A DNA stretch of 64,000 nucleotides from Shinella yambaruensis. GTDB lineage: Bacteria; Pseudomonadota; Alphaproteobacteria; Rhizobiales; Rhizobiaceae. Made by a program: the position numbers and the translations under genes. Under the pieces are notes generated by a model that searched no databases, was not told the origin of the DNA, and worked only from the letters and a program-made list of their open reading frames with translations. Each line of letters starts with the position of its first letter. Position 1 is the first letter of the stretch. The stretch spans positions 1 through 64,000 of the forward strand of contig NZ_JALJCK010000021.1 in assembly GCF_022899355.1 (NCBI RefSeq). Reading direction: 5' to 3'. Below are positions 7,605-15,733 of the stretch, in pieces.

Positions 7605-8990
7605 ATGCTGACACGCCGCACGCTGATGAAGGGCGCACTCGTCGCCGGGGCCTATGCCGGCGGCGTCGGCCTTGCAGGCCGCTTCGGCGGGCTGGCGAAG
7701 GCCGAGGCACCGGTAACGCTCGTTGCCCGCCCCGGCGAGGCGATGATCACCGACAAGGGCCCGACGAAGGGTGTCATGACCTATGGCGACGCCGAGATCC
7801 CGCCCGTGCTGCGCATGCGGCGGGGCGAGGCCTTTGCGCTGCGCCTCGACAACAGGCTCGACGAGCCGACGACGATCCACTGGCACGGGCTTCGCATCGA
7901 CAACAGGATGGACGGCGTGCCCTTCCTGACGCAGCCCTATGTCTATGGCGGCGACGGGTTCGACTATGCCTTCACCCCGCCGGATGCCGGTACCTTCTGG
8001 TATCACCCCCATTGCAACACGCTCACCCAGATCGGCCGCGGCCTTGCCGGCCTCGTCGTCGTGGAGGACCCGGCGGATCCCGTCTTCGACGCCGAGATCG
8101 TGCTCAACCTGCGCGACTGGCGGCTCGGCGGCGACGGCCAGTTCATCGCCCAGTTCAAGCCGCGCGACGCCGCCCGCGCCGGCACCTTCGGCACGGTGCG
8201 CACCGCCAACTGGCGGCAATCGCCGCAATATGACGCGCCGGCCGGGGGCCTCGTGCGCCTGCGCCTTGCCGCGACCGACGTCACCCGCATCCTCGCGCTC
8301 CAGATGGAGGGCGCCGAAGCCGCGGTGATCGCCCTCGACGGCAATCCGGCGGCGGAACGCTTTGCGCTCGACCACCTGATGATCGGCCCCGGCCAGCGGC
8401 TCGACCTCGTGCTGCGCATGCCCGACACGGAGGGCGCCGTCGCGGCGCTGAAGGACCTGCGCGGCACCAAGCCGGCGACGCTCGCCACCTTCCGCGCCGT
8501 CGGCGCCTCGCTGAAGCGCGATGCACGCGACCTGCCGCCGCTCACGCAAAACCCGCTGCCCGAGCCGGACCTGTCCGCCGCCGCCGAAATCCCCTTCGTC
8601 CTCAGCGCCTCGGCGGAGGAGCGGCCGAAGGACGGCATCTGCGGCTCGCTCGGCTACAATTTCTGGGCCATCAACAAGGTGCCGTGGGCCGACGACACGG
8701 GCGACCCGACCGCCCCGCTCGCCGAGATGAAGGCGGGCAGGACCTACATCTTCAACGTCGAGAACCCGACGCCGCAGGTCCACCCCCTCCACCTGCACGG
8801 CCTCGTCTTCCGGCCGATGAACTCCAACAAGCAGGCGATCCGCCCGCATTTTTCCGACACCTACCTCATCCTGCCGGACGAGAAGGTGCAACTCGCCCTC
8901 GTCGCCGACAATCCGGGCGACTGGGTGTTCCATTGCCACATCATCGAGCACCAGAAGACCGGCATGACGAGCTACGTGCGGGTCGTCTAG
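7605..8990 (+). CDS. Tat-exported multicopper oxidase
   Basis: The 461-residue protein has a twin-arginine type leader (LTRRTLMKGALVAGAYAGG) and three cupredoxin domains. All copper ligand motifs are present: HWHG at 92-95, WYHPH at 132-136, HPLHLHG at 393-399, and H443-C444-H445 with H449 and M454, giving type 1, 2 and 3 copper sites. This is the layout of laccase-like periplasmic oxidases (CueO/CopA group), but there is no Met-rich insert, so a cuprous-oxidase role is not evident. It oxidises phenolic or metal substrates with oxygen by family analogy. The ATG is the start of the Tat leader. Confidence 0.9.
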   Translation: MLTRRTLMKGALVAGAYAGGVGLAGRFGGLAKAEAPVTLVARPGEAMITDKGPTKGVMTYGDAEIPPVLRMRRGEAFALRLDNRLDEPTTIHWHGLRIDNRMDGVPFLTQPYVYGGDGFDYAFTPPDAGTFWYHPHCNTLTQIGRGLAGLVVVEDPADPVFDAEIVLNLRDWRLGGDGQFIAQFKPRDAARAGTFGTVRTANWRQSPQYDAPAGGLVRLRLAATDVTRILALQMEGAEAAVIALDGNPAAERFALDHLMIGPGQRLDLVLRMPDTEGAVAALKDLRGTKPATLATFRAVGASLKRDARDLPPLTQNPLPEPDLSAAAEIPFVLSASAEERPKDGICGSLGYNFWAINKVPWADDTGDPTAPLAEMKAGRTYIFNVENPTPQVHPLHLHGLVFRPMNSNKQAIRPHFSDTYLILPDEKVQLALVADNPGDWVFHCHIIEHQKTGMTSYVRVV

Positions 8991-9024
8991 AGGCGGCCAC
9001 GCGGTCTTGCCGTGCGGCTCGTGG

Positions 9025-9357
9025 ATCCTCGGGTCAAGCCCGAGGATGACGCAAGAAGGAAGGACGCAAGGGCCAGGCAACGGCGCCGCTGCCGCGCCGT
9101 TTGACGGGTGGAAGTCCCTCGCCTCCCCTCCGTCATCGTCGGGTCAAACCCGAGGATCCAAGCTACGGGCGGGGCGTGGATGATCGGGGCTGGCGCGAGC
9201 ATGACGAAAGAAGGAAGGATACGCGGCCGAGGCGATGGTGCCGCATGCCGCACCGCTTGATGGGCAGGCCCCGCCTCCTCCCCACTATCATCCTCGGGCT
9301 CGACCCGAGGATCCAGGCCGCGGGCGAGGCGTGGATGCTCGGGTCGAGCCCGAGCAT
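9025..9357. repeat. Cluster of type C palindromic repeats
   Basis: Four 23-bp palindromes of the form ATCCTCGGG..CCCGAGGAT lie at 9025-9047, 9134-9157, 9290-9312 and 9335-9357. The segment between the first pair shares a core with the pair at 28071-28205, including 'gacgcaagaagg', so these are arms of a roughly 133-bp element. They fill the 491-bp gap between the oxidase and rnd; I see no gene there. Confidence 0.85.
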
Positions 9358-9481
9358 GACGGAGGAGAGGGCTTGCCGCGCCCTTGCCATGGCCTGCCAC
9401 CTCAAGTTTTCGATTGTGGCAAAACCGTGGAACGTCTAAAGCTGCCCGATCAAAAAACGAGAAAGTCCGCCCGAGCCGCTT

Positions 9482-10633
9482 ATGCAGATCATCGAGACCA
9501 CCGCAGCCCTTGCCGAAGCCTGTGAGACACTCGCCCGTTCCGAGTACCTGACCATCGACACGGAGTTCCTGCGGGAAACCACCTTCTGGCCGGAACTCTG
9601 CCTGATCCAGCTCGCAGGCCCCGAGACCGAGGTGATCGTCGATCCGCTCGCCAAGGGCCTCGACCTTGGCCCCTTCTTCGCCCTGATGGCGAACCCGGCG
9701 GTTCTGAAGGTGTTCCATGCCGCCCGGCAGGACATCGAGATCATCGTCAACCGCGGCGACCTCATCCCGCATCCGATCTTCGACACGCAGGTCGCCGCCA
9801 TGGTCTGCGGCTTCGGCGACAGCGTCTCCTACGACCAGTTGGTGCAGAAGATCAAGGGCGTGCACATCGACAAGTCCTCGCGCTTCACCGACTGGAGCCG
9901 CCGGCCGCTCACCGAAAAGCAGCTCGAATATGCGCTGGCCGACGTGACGCACCTGCGCGACGTCTATCTCGCGCTCAAGGAGAAGCTGGAGGCCGCCGGC
10001 CGCTCGCTGTGGCTGACCGAGGAAATGGCGGTGCTGGAAGCGCGCGAGACCTACGACCTGCATCCGGACGACGCCTGGCGGCGGCTGAAGATGCGCGTCA
10101 AGAAGCCGATCGAGCTGGCCGTGCTGCAGAAGGTCGCCGCCTGGCGCGAGCGGGAGGCGCGCGGCCGCAACGTGCCGCGCTCGCGCATCCTCAAGGACGA
10201 CACGATCTACGAGATCGCCCAGCAGCAGCCGGCCGATGCCGAGGCGCTGGCGCGCCTGCGCACCATTCCCAAGGGATGGGAGCGCTCGCAATCCGGCGCG
10301 GCCCTGCTGGAGGCGATCAACGAGGCGCTCGCCATTCCGAAGACCGACCTGCCGCGCCTGCCCCGCCAGGCCCATGTGCCGGAAGGCGCCGCGGCCGCCA
10401 GCGAGATGCTGAAGGTGCTCCTGAAGATCGTCTCGGAGAAGGAAGGCGTCGCCGCCAAGATCATCGCCAACAGCGACGATCTGGAAAAGATCGCCATCGA
10501 CGGCGAGGCGGCCGATGTCGCCGCGCTCTCCGGCTGGCGCCGCGAGCTCTTCGGCGAAACGGCCCTCAACCTCATCGGCGGCAAGGTGGCGCTGCGCTTC
10601 GTCGACAGGAAGATCGAGGCGGTCGCGCTCTGA
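9482..10633 (+). CDS. rnd: Ribonuclease D
   Basis: RNase D is a 3'-5' exoribonuclease that trims tRNA and other stable RNA precursors. The 383-residue protein has the DEDDy exonuclease core: D26/E28 in LTIDTEFLRE, D84 in FHAARQDIEI, and a Tyr/Asp pair in LEYALADVTHLRDVY. An HRDC-type domain follows at about 210-290 (PIELAVLQKVAAWRE). Length and motifs are standard for alphaproteobacterial Rnd. Its stop codon abuts that of the convergent DUF2000 gene (TGATCA at 10631-10636). Confidence 0.94.
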   Translation: MQIIETTAALAEACETLARSEYLTIDTEFLRETTFWPELCLIQLAGPETEVIVDPLAKGLDLGPFFALMANPAVLKVFHAARQDIEIIVNRGDLIPHPIFDTQVAAMVCGFGDSVSYDQLVQKIKGVHIDKSSRFTDWSRRPLTEKQLEYALADVTHLRDVYLALKEKLEAAGRSLWLTEEMAVLEARETYDLHPDDAWRRLKMRVKKPIELAVLQKVAAWREREARGRNVPRSRILKDDTIYEIAQQQPADAEALARLRTIPKGWERSQSGAALLEAINEALAIPKTDLPRLPRQAHVPEGAAAASEMLKVLLKIVSEKEGVAAKIIANSDDLEKIAIDGEAADVAALSGWRRELFGETALNLIGGKVALRFVDRKIEAVAL

Positions 10634-11041
10634 TCAGGCGTGCAGCTTCGCCCCCTTGGTGATGCGGTCGACGGTCTTCTTGTCGGCATGCAGCGCGATG
10701 CCGACGACCTTGGCGTCATCAGGCCCGAATTCGGCGAAGACGGCGCGGTTGGCCGCGTCGTGGCCGGTCGCAAACATCTCCTCGATATAGACGGAGGCCG
10801 GAACGTCGCGCTCGAGGGCGCGGGCATGGATCTTCGACAACGTTCCGCCGTCCGTCGAAAGCACGATGACCGGCTGGACGCTGAGCGCATTGTAGACATT
10901 GCCGGCCGCATCGCGATAAGCTTCGCCGATCAGCTCCGGTTTCCGGCCGATGATGCCGCCGGACAGGAAGGCGGTCACGTTCAGCTTCTGCCAGACCTCC
11001 AGGTCCTCGCGCAGGACGATGGCGAACTTGGTATCGAACAT
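10634..11041 (-). CDS. DUF2000 family protein
   Basis: The 135-residue protein matches the DUF2000 family: FAIVLREDLEVWQKLNVTAFL at the N terminus, and internal IGEAYRD and SIYIEEMF-like segments. Members are related in fold to peptidyl-tRNA hydrolase 2, but their function is not established. A GGGAG site lies 10 bases before the ATG at 11041. It is divergent from an AraC-family gene, a pairing often seen, so that regulator probably controls it. Confidence 0.8.
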   Translation of the reverse strand: MFDTKFAIVLREDLEVWQKLNVTAFLSGGIIGRKPELIGEAYRDAAGNVYNALSVQPVIVLSTDGGTLSKIHARALERDVPASVYIEEMFATGHDAANRAVFAEFGPDDAKVVGIALHADKKTVDRITKGAKLHA

Positions 11042-11150
11042 GCAGGTATACTCCCGAAAAAAGGCTGCGGACCATTCCGCGGCCAATGCGATAGCAGGCG
11101 CGGTCGAGGGCCCGCTTGAACGTTCGTGCACGGAAAGGGACCGCATCGTC

Positions 11151-11930
11151 GTGGCGCCGGAGCTCGCCGGCATCGAGCGCATCGAGGCGTGCTTCCACGG
11201 CAAGGGCTTCGAGCCGCACCGGCACGATACCTACGCGCTCGGCGTCACCATGGCCGGCATCCAGACCTTCTCCTATCGCGGCGAGACCCGCTTCAGCCTG
11301 CCCGGCAACGTGATCGTGCTGCATCCCGACGAGATGCACGACGGCGGTGCCGCCACCGAGGACGGCCTCACCTACCGCATGATCTACATCCCACCGGAAC
11401 GTTTCCTGCCGGCGACCGCCGCGCGCGGGCGCAACCTGCCCTTCGTCGCCGCGCCCGTCGTCGACGATCCCAGGCTGGCAGGCCTGCTGCTGGACGCCAT
11501 CGGCAGCACGGATGCGGCGATCGAGCCGCTGAAGCTCGACGAGCTGCTGGGGGAGATCGTCGCCGCCCTGCTCGACCATGCCGGCGCGCCGCGGGCGGGG
11601 ACGGGCCGGCTCGCCCATGCCGAGGTGCGCCGGGCCTGCGATTTCCTCAGGGAAAACCTCTCCCGGCAGGTCAGCTCGGCCGACCTCGAAGAGGTGACGG
11701 GGCTCGACCGCTTCACGCTTGCCCGGCAGTTCCGCCAGCTTCTCGGCACCAGCCCGCACCGCTACCTCGTCATGCGCCGGCTGGAGCGGGCGAAGGTCCT
11801 GATTACGGCGGGGGAGAGCATCGCGGAAGCCGCCGTCGCCAGCGGCTTTGCCGACCAGGCGCATCTCAACCGCCATTTCAAGAAGGCGCTCGGCATGACG
11901 CCCGGGCGCTTCGCGGCGCTCGCCGTCTAG
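11151..11930 (+). CDS. AraC-family transcriptional regulator
   Basis: The protein has an N-terminal cupin-like sensor (HRHDTYALGVTMAGIQTF, HPDEMHDGG) and two C-terminal AraC helix-turn-helix motifs (SSADLEEVTGLDRFTLARQF; IAEAAVASGFADQAHLNRHF). This is the AraC group with His-rich cupin sensors, whose ligands are mostly unknown. The start is uncertain: the GTG at 11151 has an AAGGGA site and gives 259 residues, while the only other in-frame start, ATG 11040, overlaps the divergent start codon. The likely target is the adjacent DUF2000 gene. Confidence 0.82.
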   Translation: MAPELAGIERIEACFHGKGFEPHRHDTYALGVTMAGIQTFSYRGETRFSLPGNVIVLHPDEMHDGGAATEDGLTYRMIYIPPERFLPATAARGRNLPFVAAPVVDDPRLAGLLLDAIGSTDAAIEPLKLDELLGEIVAALLDHAGAPRAGTGRLAHAEVRRACDFLRENLSRQVSSADLEEVTGLDRFTLARQFRQLLGTSPHRYLVMRRLERAKVLITAGESIAEAAVASGFADQAHLNRHFKKALGMTPGRFAALAV

Positions 11931-11970
11931 TCCCCAAACCCCTCAGCCCCGTCATGAAAGCGACAAGCAA

Positions 11971-11988
11971 CTGTCAAGCGGCAGTCAT
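11971..11988 (+). promoter_or_regulatory. Candidate PHO box for the phytase-like gene
   Basis: CTGTCAA-GCGG-CAGTCAT matches the PhoB consensus of two CTGTCAT half-sites separated by four bases at 12 of 14 half-site positions. A TATCAA -10 candidate (11999-12004) follows after 10 bases, the spacing expected when a PHO box replaces the -35 element. PhoB control is inferred. Confidence 0.6.
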
Positions 11989-12037
11989 GTGCGCCGCCTA
12001 TCAACGGCCTCGCTTTGCCAACCCGATGGGGACATTC

Positions 12038-13396
12038 ATGACCAGACACCTTTTCACCACCGCCGCCCTCGCGCTTCTGATGGCGACCGCCGCGCAGGCC
12101 GACGACAAGGAATTTCCCGCCACGCTGAAGGCCCATGCGATCCTGCCGGCGAACACGATCATCGCCGCCCCGGCCGACGCCGCCGCCTACCTGAAGACAT
12201 CCGGCAAGTTCACCACCGCCGACCGCAAGCGCGCCGAGGCGCTCGGCACCGTCATGGGCAAGGACGGCGTGCGCGAGACCGGCCTGGCGCTGCCCTTCGA
12301 CGGCCAGCCGATGCAGGGTTTCTCCGGCATCAAGACCATGGAGGACGGCTCGTTCTGGACGCTCTCCGACAACGGCTTCGGCAACAAGCTGAACTCCACC
12401 GACGCCATGCTGATGATCCACAATGTGCGCTTCGACTGGGACAAGGGCACGATGGAGCCGGTCAGGACCGTCTTCCTCTCCGACCCGGACCGGAAGGCGC
12501 CCTTCCCGATCGTCATGGAAGGCGCGGAGACGCGTTACCTGACGGGCGGCGACTTCGACGTCGAATCCATCCAGCCGGTCGCGGACGGCTTCTGGATCGG
12601 CGAGGAGTTCGGCCCCTACATCCTGAAATTCGACCGCGACGGCAGGCTCACCGATGTCATCGCCACCGAGGTGGACGGCAAGCCGGTCACCTCGCCGGAC
12701 AACCCGACGCTCGCCGTGCAGGCCGATCCCTCCAAGAAGATGCCGGCCTTCAACCTGAAGCGCTCCGGCGGCTATGAGGGCCTGGCGCTCTCGAAGGACG
12801 GCACGAAGCTCTACGGCCTCCTGGAAGGCCCGCTCTGGATCGACAGCGAGAGCGTCGAGCAGGCGGACGGCCGCCCGGCGCTGCGCATCATCGAGCTCGA
12901 CGCCGCCTCCAAGGCCTGGACGGGCCGCAGCTGGCTCTACCCGCTCGCCGAGGGCGGCGAGGCGATCGGCGACTTCAACATGCTGGACGGGACGACCGCG
13001 CTGGTGATCGAGCGCGACAACGGCGCCGGCACCGCCGACAAGGCCTGCGCCGATGCGAGCGACCCGAAGCCGGATTGCTTCGCCACCGCCTCGAAGGTCA
13101 AGCGCATCTACAAGATCGCCATGACCGACGAGAATGCCGGCAAGGCCGTGCGCAAGATCGGCTATATCGATCTCCTGAAGATCGCCGACCCCGACAACAG
13201 GAAGCGCCAGGGCGGCGGCGACGGCTTCTACGACATGCCGTTCGTGACGATCGAGAATGTCGACCGTGTCGACGAGACCCACATCATCGTCGGCAACGAC
13301 AACAACCTGCCCTTCTCCGCCGGCCGCGCGCTGGACAAGGCCGACGACAACGAGTTCGTGCTCCTTGAGGTCGGCGATTTCTTGAAGGCCGAGTGA
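12038..13396 (+). CDS. Secreted esterase-like/phytase-like protein
   Basis: The 452-residue protein has a Sec signal peptide (LFTTAALALLMATAAQA) and the fold signature of the 'esterase-like activity of phytase' family (Pfam PF13449 type): a beta-propeller with GFSGIKTMEDGSFWTLSDNG, FWIGEEFGPYILKFDRDG and SGGYEGLALSKDG. Members are linked by annotation to phosphate-ester hydrolysis, but few have been tested. The ATG at 12038 has GGGGA six bases upstream. The PHO box upstream supports a phosphate-starvation role, and the gene lies close to ppk-ppx. A hairpin terminator follows at 13421. A longer frame running through the AraC region is spurious. Confidence 0.85.
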   Translation: MTRHLFTTAALALLMATAAQADDKEFPATLKAHAILPANTIIAAPADAAAYLKTSGKFTTADRKRAEALGTVMGKDGVRETGLALPFDGQPMQGFSGIKTMEDGSFWTLSDNGFGNKLNSTDAMLMIHNVRFDWDKGTMEPVRTVFLSDPDRKAPFPIVMEGAETRYLTGGDFDVESIQPVADGFWIGEEFGPYILKFDRDGRLTDVIATEVDGKPVTSPDNPTLAVQADPSKKMPAFNLKRSGGYEGLALSKDGTKLYGLLEGPLWIDSESVEQADGRPALRIIELDAASKAWTGRSWLYPLAEGGEAIGDFNMLDGTTALVIERDNGAGTADKACADASDPKPDCFATASKVKRIYKIAMTDENAGKAVRKIGYIDLLKIADPDNRKRQGGGDGFYDMPFVTIENVDRVDETHIIVGNDNNLPFSAGRALDKADDNEFVLLEVGDFLKAE

Positions 13397-13420
13397 TCGG
13401 TGACGGTTGGGCGTGAGAGA

Positions 13421-13454
13421 CGGCAGCGGCTGCGGGCGCTGCCGTTTTGGTTTT
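13421..13454 (+). terminator. Intrinsic terminator after the phytase-like gene
   Basis: CGGCAGCG (13421-13428) pairs with CGCTGCCG (13437-13444) and is followed by TTTTGGTTTT. It ends 25-58 bases past the stop codon. Confidence 0.75.
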
Positions 13455-13480
13455 GGCGGCATTGCTCTTTGGGTGTCTGC

Positions 13481-13529
13481 CTTCTCCTCCGTCATCCTCG
13501 GGCTTGACCCGGGAATGACGGAGGAGAAG
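13481..13529. repeat. Type C palindrome between convergent genes
   Basis: A long imperfect hairpin runs from CTTCTCCTCCGTCAT to ATGACGGAGGAGAAG around the 'cctcgggcttgaccc' core. It sits between two convergent genes and could also stop transcription from both sides. Confidence 0.75.
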
Positions 13530-13608
13530 TGAACGGGCTTGATAGCGGCTTATGGTGGCGGGTCGTCAATACGGCTTGCACGGATATGAGGCCGGCGCCG
13601 TCTCCACC

Positions 13609-14193
13609 CTAACTTGGATCGACCAGCTGCAGGATGAGCTGGTGCACATTGCCGCCGTCGTTCAGCTCGACCTGGTCGAACGCGCGGCTGCGGGCGCGCT
13701 GGGCCTGGGAGAGCTCGCCGAGCTTGGTCTGGAGCTGCGGGCGGATCTTCTGGCAGTTCGGGTCGTTCTCGACCGTCATGCCGACGCTTGCCGCCTCGAT
13801 CTCCTTCACCATGTCCTTGATGAAGTCGCCGTGCACCTTCTCATGCGCGGTCACGCCGGCGAGGAAGGTGTCCCAGCGGCTTTTCAGCGGCTCGGAGAGC
13901 TTCACCTTCAGCTTCGGCAGCGTGTAGGTGATGATCAGCTTCGGCTTGTTGACCGTGATGGTGCAGGCATTGCCCTGGCGCTCGTACTTGCGCGTCCAGG
14001 TGAGCTTGAAGCCGGTATGGGCGATGACGCGGGCGACGCCGAGCTTCGGGCCGCGCGCGCCGATCGACTGGTAGATCTCGAGGCCCGTCGCGCCCGTCAC
14101 GCCGTAGGGCTCGACGCGCTCGACGGCCTGCCAGTCCTGCGCTGCCGCACTTCCGGCAAACAGCAGGGCGGCAAGAAGGAGGGCGCCTCTCAT
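13609..14193 (-). CDS. DUF922 secreted predicted zinc protease
   Basis: The 194-residue protein has a signal peptide (GALLLAALLFAGSAAAQ) and the DUF922 domain. It contains an HExxH zinc-protease motif at H117-H121 (AHEKVHGDF), the basis for the family's predicted metalloprotease activity, and two cysteines that may form a disulfide. It starts 8 bases after the ppx stop codon and so belongs to the ppk-ppx transcript. No activity has been shown for this family that I can name; a role in the envelope is inferred from the signal peptide. The ATG at 14193 has a GAGGG close upstream. Confidence 0.78.
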   Translation of the reverse strand: MRGALLLAALLFAGSAAAQDWQAVERVEPYGVTGATGLEIYQSIGARGPKLGVARVIAHTGFKLTWTRKYERQGNACTITVNKPKLIITYTLPKLKVKLSEPLKSRWDTFLAGVTAHEKVHGDFIKDMVKEIEAASVGMTVENDPNCQKIRPQLQTKLGELSQAQRARSRAFDQVELNDGGNVHQLILQLVDPS

Positions 14194-14201
14194 CCCTCGT
14201 C

Positions 14202-15722
14202 TCACAGGAACCGGAAGGCGAGCTTCTTGCCGGTGAGCTTGGCAAGCTGCTGGAGGCGGCCGTCGAGCCGTTCGCCGGCCAGTTCGGAATAGTCGGCGGG
14301 CACGACGAATTCGAGGTCGGCCCCCGAGGCGGTCGCCTTGCGGAAGGCAAGGTGCGGCACGACGCCGGGCATGGAGGCGGAGAAGAGGTAGACGACGCGG
14401 AGCAGGCCGCCGACAAGCTTGGCCAGCTCGCGCAGGCGCGGCGTCGCGATGGCGGCCAGCGAGCTGCTGACGGCGTCGTCGCCAAGGCCCTCGAAGCGGT
14501 AGTAGTTGGTGAGCGCGATGAAGGCGCGGCCGGGATGGGTGATGCCGATGAAGGTGCCGTGGGCGATGAGGTTCAACGCCTGCAGGCCGCGATAATCGGG
14601 ATGGGCGCGCCAGCTGATATCGGCGAGCAGGCATGCGGCCTCGCGGTAGCGGCGCTCCTCCTCGGTCTCGGTGATGCCGAAGAGCGGCATCATGCGGCCG
14701 GTCCATTCGGCAAGCTCGCGCGCATGCTCGGGCGAGCGGGCGCGCAGGATGGCAAGTTCGCCGGCGGCGGCGATGAGCGGGTCGCGCGCCTTTTCCCGGT
14801 CGGGCAGGAGCGAATAGAGAAACCCTTCGCGCACGCCCTGGGCGGAGAAGAACACCCGCGACGGCTTCATGATGGCGATCGTCTCCTGCAGGGCGACGGC
14901 GCCGAACGGCAGGAGGTTGCGGCGGCCCTTGGAGATCGCCGCATAGGCGGGATCCTTCTGGTCCTTGGCCGTCACGATGTCCGTCAGGAAATCCATGGCG
15001 TCGGAAAAGCCGAGCTCGTAGCCCTGGATCATGTGCAGCGGGTAGTTCTGCACCTCCATGTGCAGCGCCCCGATGGCGCGCCAGGTGCCGCCGACGGCGT
15101 AGAAGGCGCGGCCGGCGCCGTTCTTCAGGAGATTGGCGGTGCGCAGGTATTTTCGCGCGACGATGCGGGCCTGGGCGGGCGAGCCGCCGGAGGCTTCCGA
15201 AAGCCGGATGCCGCCGAGCGGCAGCGTGATGCCGCGGCCGATCATGGCGCCTGCCACGTCGATCAGCTCCAGCGAGCCGCCGCCGAGGTCGCCGACGATG
15301 CCGTCCGGATCATGAAAGCCGCTGACGATGCCGAGCGCGGAGAAATAGGCCTCCTCCTCGCCGGTCAGGACGCGGACCTTCTGGCCGAGGATGAGCTCTG
15401 CCTGGTGGATGAAATCGGGGCCGTTCTCCGCCTCGCGCGCGGCGGCGGTCGCCAGCGCGAACATGGTGGAGGCGCGCGCCTGCCAGGACAGGGCCTTGAA
15501 ACGATGCAGCGCCGCCAGCGCCCGCTCCACGCTGGCCGGATCCATGCGGCCGGTCTTGGCGATACCCTTGCCGAGGCCGCACATGACCTTCTCGTTGAAC
15601 AGGATGGCCGGCGACCGACTCATGCCCTCGTAGATCACGAGGCGAATCGAGTTGGAACCGATATCCACGACTGACACCGGGGCAATTCCAGGCAAACGCC
15701 CCTGGGCTTCAGACTCAACCAT
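14202..15722 (-). CDS. ppx: Exopolyphosphatase (Ppx/GppA family)
   Basis: Ppx removes terminal phosphates from polyphosphate (or converts pppGpp to ppGpp in GppA members). The 506-residue protein has the sugar-kinase/ASKHA fold: phosphate-1 motif VVDIGSNSIRL at 18-28, the catalytic-Glu segment LTGEEEAYF near 119-127, and the phosphate-2 loop GDLGGGSLEL at 144-153, with a long C-terminal region. It lies 11 bases downstream of ppk, so synthesis and breakdown of polyphosphate are encoded together. The start at ATG 15722 gives the usual alphaproteobacterial N terminus. Confidence 0.93.
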   Translation of the reverse strand: MVESEAQGRLPGIAPVSVVDIGSNSIRLVIYEGMSRSPAILFNEKVMCGLGKGIAKTGRMDPASVERALAALHRFKALSWQARASTMFALATAAAREAENGPDFIHQAELILGQKVRVLTGEEEAYFSALGIVSGFHDPDGIVGDLGGGSLELIDVAGAMIGRGITLPLGGIRLSEASGGSPAQARIVARKYLRTANLLKNGAGRAFYAVGGTWRAIGALHMEVQNYPLHMIQGYELGFSDAMDFLTDIVTAKDQKDPAYAAISKGRRNLLPFGAVALQETIAIMKPSRVFFSAQGVREGFLYSLLPDREKARDPLIAAAGELAILRARSPEHARELAEWTGRMMPLFGITETEEERRYREAACLLADISWRAHPDYRGLQALNLIAHGTFIGITHPGRAFIALTNYYRFEGLGDDAVSSSLAAIATPRLRELAKLVGGLLRVVYLFSASMPGVVPHLAFRKATASGADLEFVVPADYSELAGERLDGRLQQLAKLTGKKLAFRFL

Positions 15723-15733
15723 GCATATCCAGT

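Noticed and set aside
9025-9357. A CRISPR-like array
   Set aside because: The repeats are palindromes of changing orientation and spacing, with no uniform unique spacers and no cas genes.
11126-13396. A 756-residue frame that seems to fuse the AraC region with the phytase-like protein
   Set aside because: Its first part is a low-complexity shadow of the AraC gene in another frame; only the part from 12038, with its own signal peptide and ribosome site, is real.
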